A stretch of 64,000 nt of DNA. Origin: Phytophthora quininea (lineage: Eukaryota; Oomycota; Peronosporomycetes; Peronosporales; Peronosporaceae). The notes below the pieces were generated by a model. That model was not told the origin of the DNA and ran no database searches. It was given only the letters and a program-made list of their open reading frames with translations. Within the stretch, counting starts at the first letter, position 1; the number at the start of each line of letters is the position of its first letter. Position numbers and translations under genes: made by a program. The stretch lies in assembly GCA_011947345.1 (NCBI GenBank), contig JAAVTG010001003.1:434001-498000 (forward strand), read 5' to 3'. Below, piece by piece: positions 58,178 through 64,000 of this stretch.

Positions 58178-60145
58178 ATGTCAAGAGCTCGCGACGGCGA
58201 CAGCGCGGGGAGGCTGCTGCGCGTGCTTCGGGATTGCGAGCTGTTCCACGTACGTTGTGCCATGCTCTCACTTGTCTCTTGCATCCACCAAGACCTCGGG
58301 CGGACCCTAACGTGCTTTGAGAGCGCAGCTGGAGGCCGCCATCGCCAGCTTGGGCCAGAGTTCTTCTCACGAAGCGAACGTGGTTAATGGCGTGGAGCGG
58401 ACACCACAGGTATCAATGGGAGGTATTTTAGCTGAACTTGTGGCGGTGGTAGTGACTGCAATTGGATTGGACAGGGTCGAGTGTTGGTGCTGTCGGACCA
58501 TAAGCGCATTGCCAACTTGGAAGCGGCTTTGGTAAGTGTTTATTGCGCTACAAAATATTGCAAACGCTCTATTAATCACGTACCATGTAGACTGCAGTAG
58601 CCACGGCCTACCGACAACTGGATGAAGAAAGGAACCGAAATTTGGTGGGGACAGTGGTAAGAGCCGCGATCACGCATGCGCTACGAGATTGTACCGCGTC
58701 GCGAACGAATTGCTGTATTTGGGGATCCCAGGCGAAGAAGTTGCACGAGTTACTGTTTTGGATGGTCACGCGTGAGATCAATTCTGGAGTACGGAGTGGG
58801 GAGTCGTCGATTTGTTGCTGGAATGGCTGCAATCCACAGACGACAAGCAGAATCAACTGGCGGCAGGCCTTATCATTTTCGAGTTGGCTCAGCGAGATCG
58901 CCGCGATTTAAAAGACACCAAGCCGCGACAGACAAAGCTGTTTTTGCTGGGAGAGCAGACAGAGCAGTTTACTGAAGCTTTGCGTAAGCTTATTGCCGAC
59001 AGGGCCACCAGTTTTGCTGGTTGTCAGCGACTAAAACCGTCGAAGCTATCCCTTATCGCTTTGGAAGCCCTAGCGCTGCTTTGTGCCAACATTTCTACGG
59101 TGATTTTGATGGAGGAAGGGAACTCTTTTGTTGACGATCTACGGATTCGTGGAATTCTAGAAGGTATGCGCACAGTTACAGTGGCGCTACAGCAATGGCA
59201 TCTTCGTTCTACTCGACGCCAGTTCCTCTGCTGTTGCGTCCGTCACTTGCAAGACTCTATTGACGTCTGTTACCATCTTCTGCTGAGAGCTGACATCAAA
59301 GAAGAAAACTCTATTGGTGCGGTAAGAGTACTGTGTTGGCATTGGCAATCAATTGGGCCATTGCTGAGCACGCGAAGCGATGCATCTATCAGCATCAAGA
59401 CAAGCCGTCCGAGCGAAATTTTAGCTCGTGTCGTGAAAAACACAGGTCTTACTATGGCAACAGCTGCGCAATATTTCACCACCATGAACCCCGAATTGGT
59501 GTACAATCAGTTGCACTACGTGTGTTTGCTGATGAATACAATCGGTGGACCAGCGGAACATGTGCGTGTGTTTCAAGGCTTTACAGCTGAAGTCAAGTCC
59601 TACTTCGTGTTTCTCTTTGTGGAAAGCCTGGTCATAGCTGCGCGCAACTGTGATGAGCTTGCAATTCATTTCATCGTGAAAGTTCTTCGCATTGTTTTCC
59701 TTCCAAGTGACGTGCTCCAGTTGGTGGCCACACCCAATGAAGATCAAGAAGTTTTTCTCGTTTGCTTCGGTGCTTGGAATGCCGCCCAACCAATAATGTT
59801 GGTGGTCGGGCGGAATTGGAGTTGTTCGTGGTCGATTATATGATCGCAAAGAGGTTTTCAATGCAAAGCTGGTCATGCGAGTTAGAGACGTCGACGGGGA
59901 AGTGGCAAGGTAAGAGATATGATCGTGTTTATCTGGATGCATGGTTGTGTGCTGACGAATTTCTGACTGCATCAGGTTTATATGTCTCTGGCACAAACGT
60001 TTTTGCATCAACTCGACCGTGCGTCTCTCGATTCTGTTCTCCATCGTTGCTGGCGGTAAGCTGCTTTTATTTTTTGTTGGTGTTTATTCTGAAGTGCTTT
60101 GACTGCAGGAAGGAACTCACGTCTGCAATTTCAAAACACATTTAA
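58178..60145 (+). CDS. Leucine-rich helical protein, unrecognised, multi-exon
   Basis: Exon 1 reads MSRARDGDSAGRLLRVLRDC; later exons give AQLEAAIASLGQSSSHEANV, GRVLVLSDHKRIANLEAAL and TAVATAYRQLDEERNRNLVG, a coiled coil. A long exon (from about 58770) is alpha-helical and ARM-like: GVVDLLLEWLQSTDDKQNQL, LAAGLIIFELAQRDRRDLKD, LIALEALALLCANISTVILM and LVYNQLHYVCLLMNTIGGPA. The 3' end splices MSLAQTFLHQLDRASLDSVL through HRCWR into KELTSAISKHI at 60145. Introns include 58412-58476. Frame changes near 58730 and 59815 remain. No catalytic motif seen; I cannot name a family. It lies between the two convergent TRP-like copies. Confidence 0.6.
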
Positions 60146-60679
60146 GACGGCCGGAGACATACTGATCATACTAATAAACCAAAATACGTTTATCGATTTA
60201 GGCACACCGTTGAAAAGATCGGTATCTGCTTTCTGGAGCTCAAAAACACTAAAAAAACTAACTTTGTATTGGTTTTGTTTGTAAATCTTTGAAGGCGATT
60301 ATCTCCAAAACTCTGAACGGTTCACAAGTCTCCCGTAGAAACTTCCTCGAGAGAGTTCTCCGTACCAATTGCAGGCACTTTCCTGTTGACAGCTCTCGAT
60401 CCATCGTCATGCATCGTGTGATTCCGCGTGGCAAATATTGACATCAGCATCACAAGTTCTGGACTTGGATGTATCTGTTTGCCAAGGCGAAAGGTTTTGC
60501 GCATACACAAAAGGCTTTGTTGTTTGTCGATGTTTGTCGTTTTGGGCCGGTGGATGGGATTTTCCCATTTCTAAATGGTGACCACTTGAAATTTGTATTG
60601 ACTCAGTAAAAGGTGCCGTACAACAAAATTGCAGTTCCATTATACACAAAACTAGAGCTGCTGTTACCGTGGAAGCATC
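60146..60679. other. Intergenic region between convergent genes
   Basis: Relatively AT-rich 3' flanks of the helical-protein gene (+) and TRP-like copy B (-). No coding exon or long repeat was seen. Short A/T runs (for example CACTAAAAAAACTAAC near 60250) may be poly(A)-signal or untranslated sequence. Confidence 0.5.
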
Positions 60680-63600
60680 TTATAGAGTCAAGGTGTTGTG
60701 GTGGCTGTACCTGTTGTCACCATCAACGAAGAACCCAGTGCTATCATCAGATTGAGCACTTACAAAGGACTGAGCGGAAGAGTTGGTCCTGCGCCGTTGA
60801 GGGTAATATCCACCATCGCTTCCGATGTCACTGTCGGCACCCATGGAGCTCACTGAATTCTGCCCATCGTCCAGATATTGCTTCAGTCGGCTCTCACCTA
60901 GACTTTGGTCAAATTGGCTTTGGCCCATTCGGCTTTGGGCGTTGAAATCCACACGAGACACTGCAAAGTTGGCAGTTGACGCCTGACCATACGAATCAAT
61001 CGAGTCCCGGTGGTCAAACGCTGACCCTCCCGTTGGGAGCGTTTTCCCATCGAAACTTTTGCCTTCCCCATCAGCGGACTCGTTGTCCACGCTTCCCTCC
61101 ACACTGGTCACTGTTTTCGAGCGCTTTTGAACCAACCACTGTTGTCACCGTCAAAGCTGTCGGAATCGTTGGAGAAGATCGACATTTTGGCCTGCGGGCT
61201 GCTGCCGAATCCACCGTTGGTCGCTGCTTGATGGTTTGAAGCAGCTCCCATCGCCGCTGAGAAGGCGTTCTCCGCCTTCACGTTGCTTTGCGTACTTGCA
61301 AGTTGGCTAGTATTCGAGACGATGGAATCGGAAAAGTTCACATACGACTGCTCCATACCAACGTTGGTGCTGGCAGTAGAAGCCCCAAAGCCATGCTTCT
61401 GGCTAACAGTTGAAGCTCCCGGAGCAAATTGCGGCTGTGCGGCAGATGCAAACTGCTGACGTGCTGAGATAGGCTTGGGCGGCTCCAAAATGATGTCTCC
61501 GTCAATGTCCACATCGTCAATATCCACGTCACCATCCACGTTAAAGCTGTTCTTCCTCCGAGATGAGTGGTGACCAACACCCGACCCAGTGAAGTCACCA
61601 GCTGAATCAGTGAGAGGCACCGTCGAAGGACGATAACCTGACTGCGCACCATATCCACGTGATGATCCTCCTCTAGACGATAATGGTTGCCCTCCTCTCG
61701 ACGACTTGGACTCTCCTCCTCGTGATGATTTGGGTTCACCACTTCTGGCAGACTTGGGAGACGCTGAGTACTCCTGCTCTGCTTTCGTGTTCGCTGTCCC
61801 CAGGTAAGCTGCAAGAACGTCGTACGTAGGAACCGGAGCTTCAGGAACAGGAGCAGCATTATTTACTGCCAGCACGTTTCCTCCTCGACCAGAGCCTCCG
61901 TCAAACGAGTACTGCTGGTTCCGCGACACGGGGTTCGAGACGGTCCCTTGGAACGACCTAATGTGGGTAAAGCCTCCTGAGCCACTTCCAGCATCGGCAC
62001 GTTGTCGTAATGGTTTGGAGCTCGTGAACTTTGAGTCGTGGCGTAGCTAGATGCTGTACTTGATTGAGTCTGGTATGGTTGTTGCTGTTGATGATAAGGT
62101 GGCTGTTGCTGCATCAACTGTTGGGGCTTGGACTCATACCAGTCAAGTCCATGACCTGCCGGCGTAGAATCAACCTGCTGGTAACTACGTCCAGTGGAGG
62201 AGGAGGCATTGTTGCCGAATTCGAGATTGATATCGGTGGCGTCCAAGCTTGAATTGTCCTTTCCATTCTTCTTGTGGCGACAAGCGACCACCATCTTGTG
62301 GACGATCGTGTAGGCTTGACGAATGAAGAGCAGGATGAAGATGAACATGTTGACACCGATAATCCCGTAGGCCACGTTATCGCGAATACTCTGCGGGAAA
62401 TAGTCATCCCTGGCCACGATAAGCATGAGGCAGATGAGCACCACTTTCATGAACACGGACGTAATGCCGATGTAGTACAAGAATCGCAGCAAGTTTGGCT
62501 GCCGAATGAGTAGCAGGATCAAATACACTAATGTGATGCCCAAGATGCAAAGCAGCTGAGTCGTAGCATCTCGGACGACTCCCACCACGGCACCAGTGAG
62601 AACCGCCAGCAGGATGCGTGGCACGAAGAAGAAGCGGTTGTCAAAGTTGTACTCGTCGTAGTAGACGCTGTACTTGCTGCTGAACGGCCGCTGGTCGTGC
62701 TCGTACGTGCCGACGTCCTTCAGTTCCTCCGTGTTGTTGCCTACCACAACAATACCAAGTCCAAGTGCAAGTAGAATGACTGCACCTAACGCAGCAATCC
62801 CAATGGCGTATCGCGAGCTGGAACCTCTCGCAGAGTCCGACGACGAGCCCTCCGAGATGAAGTAACATCCAGCCATCGCAAACATGTACTGGGCCAGCAA
62901 CAGCGCCAACACTCCCGCCCAAATGACTTTGCGATACCACTTGCGAGCCACATCACCGAACGATTCGTTCTTCGCCAGCGTCCCGAGAATCAACACCAGG
63001 ATGAAGTACAGCACGTGCAGCACAGCAAGCACAATGAGGAAGGTCACAAGCGTGTAGAAGAACAAGTCGTTGGCGTCCACTCCGATCAAGGCAGCGTATC
63101 GCGCCGGTCCCGACTGACCAGCGGCTGCCACTATGCCAGTACTGCCGCTGGAATCCGCCAGCCTTCGGTCGCTTCCATCACTGCCACTGCTGCTGCTGTC
63201 ACTGCTGTTACTGCTCCCCTTGAGCAGATTGAAATTCGTCCACGAGAGCTCCTTGGAGAACTGCAGCAAGAACGTCGGCGCGCCGTCAATACGCAGCTGG
63301 CTGATCATACCTGCAAACTGCGCCTGCTCCACAATGTGTGTCATCTCATAGAAGCCTCCGGAAAAGCTGAGCGCCGCGGCAGCACTGGGCATGGCTGACG
63401 CCCAGAGCATCGTGCCTGTACCGATCACGGCCGCACCAGCCAGTGACGTGGCGATGACACCCGAAGCCGTGCTGCCTGCCGACGAGTCCAGGAAGTGCAG
63501 CGCGCCGGTGGTGTTGGTGGGCCACTGCGTGTTGCTGCCGAACACGCAGCCGGAGCACGAGTGCTCGGACACGTAGCTGGCGTTCAGGCTGCCAATGTCG

Positions 63601-63773
63601 ACGTCCGAGGAGAGGTTGAGCGCGTGACGAATCTGGTCCTCGCCCCATGGGATCAGATACATGTAGAATAGCGCGGCGAGCGCGGCCAGGACGCCGATGG
63701 GCAGCAGCAGCGCACAGAGCTGCGAGAGCGCCATGCAGCCGCAGCACTTGGCGGCGCAGCAGAGCAGTCCCAT
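60680..63773 (-). CDS. TRP/FLC-like multi-span membrane protein, copy B
   Basis: Starts at MGLLCCAAKCCGCMALSQLC; the CC pairs could be palmitoylated. It runs unbroken for more than 600 residues: luminal SCSGCVFGSNTQWPTNTTGA, then GGFYEMTHIVEQAQFAGM, FFYTLVTFLIVLAVLHVLYF, AGVLALLLAQYMFAMAGCYF, ELKDVGTYEHDQRPFSSKYS, ILLAVLTGAVVGVVRDATTQ and IIGVNMFIFILLFIRQAYTI. The tail is Gln/Ser/Gly rich (SSRGGESKSSRGGQPLSSRG), then GMEQSYVNFSDSIVSNTS and QKRSKTVTSV, ending NTLTL. Two breaks, at a G4 run (61930-61933) and near 61120, are one base each. It is the intact reference for copy A: same N-terminal domain, helices, tail motifs and end. Channel or transporter role is inferred from TRP/FLC resemblance only. 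Confidence 0.78.
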
Positions 63774-63808
63774 GGTCGCACGAGCAGCGGAGTACGAGGT
63801 CGTGCGGC

Positions 63809-63825
63809 GCTCGTCGGGTTAAATA
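63809..63825 (-). promoter_or_regulatory. TATTTAA + GACGAGC promoter element, TRP-like copy B
   Basis: On the minus strand TATTTAA (63825-63819), three bases, GACGAGC (63815-63809), with the ATG at 63773. It is the counterpart of 54615-54632 in copy A at nearly the same spacing. Confidence 0.55.
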
Positions 63826-64000
63826 GTGGCGGGCCTGACAGGAACTGGCTGCTGGAGAGCGATGCAGAGACGGCACCAAAGCAAATGGAGCGGCGGCGAG
63901 ATCGACTCGCGATGGGGAAGGCCTTGCACAAGAACCAGCAGAGCGCAAGTGTTCAGACTCGCGGTTTGGATGCAAATGTAGAAGAGCGTCAAAATTTAGA

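Overview
The window looks like nuclear DNA of an oomycete, most probably a zoospore-forming Phytophthora/Pythium relative. It is gene dense with a head-to-head and tail-to-tail layout. Introns are mostly 58-80 nt, with donors such as GTACGT, GTGCGT or GTAAGY and a YAG acceptor. The gene content fits: a PX-AGC kinase, an LRR receptor with a TKL-type kinase fold, a GH81 glucanase, a cilium-type ARL13 GTPase and kinesin-13. No tRNA, rRNA, CRISPR array or intact transposon was seen. The species is inferred from gene content and intron style only.

Layout. 1-1394: no recognisable gene. 1.4-9.9 kb: RING/coiled-coil protein (-), LRR receptor pseudokinase (-), ARL13-like GTPase (+), DNAJC21-like co-chaperone (-), small coiled-coil protein (+). 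9.9-21.9 kb: mitochondrial ribosomal protein L4 (-) head-to-head with the TORC2 subunit RICTOR (+), POP5/RPP14 (-), mitochondrial PNPase (-) head-to-head with an SR splicing factor (+), ribosomal protein eL38 (-). 22-36 kb: second RING/coiled-coil protein (+), unrecognised protein (-), secretory MRH-like protein (-), ZIP4/SPO22/TEX11-like meiotic protein (+), mitochondrial AAA ATPase (-), kinesin-13 (-). 36-50 kb: HTH-psq/aminotransferase fusion (+), an unrecognised coding tail (+), PX-AGC kinase (+), F-box/MATH/USP7-like/ZZ protein (-), TBC1D7-like protein (+), cohesin loader SCC2 (-). 50-64 kb: two small genes, GH81 endo-beta-1,3-glucanase (+), KEOPS subunit Pcc1 (-), a small gene (-), and two full-length paralogous TRP/FLC-like membrane proteins facing each other (54.7-58.1 kb + and 60.7-63.8 kb -) around an unrecognised helical protein.

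A recurring feature is that many conserved genes are broken by single-base losses, most often inside runs of 3-6 identical bases. The clearest case removes one base from the Walker A motif of the AAA ATPase. The pattern looks like homopolymer under-calling in a draft sequence rather than decay of so many housekeeping genes, so gene models below are given across these breaks. Most genes act in unrelated core processes (RNA processing, mitochondrial translation, TOR signalling, cohesion and meiosis, cytoskeleton). The more unusual content is in domain architectures: HTH-psq plus aminotransferase, F-box plus MATH plus USP7-like plus ZZ, and DPY30/RIIa plus Tudor-like plus ARL13. Also notable are the inverted membrane-protein duplicates with shared promoter elements, and a repeated TGTAGCCAT element just upstream of several starts.
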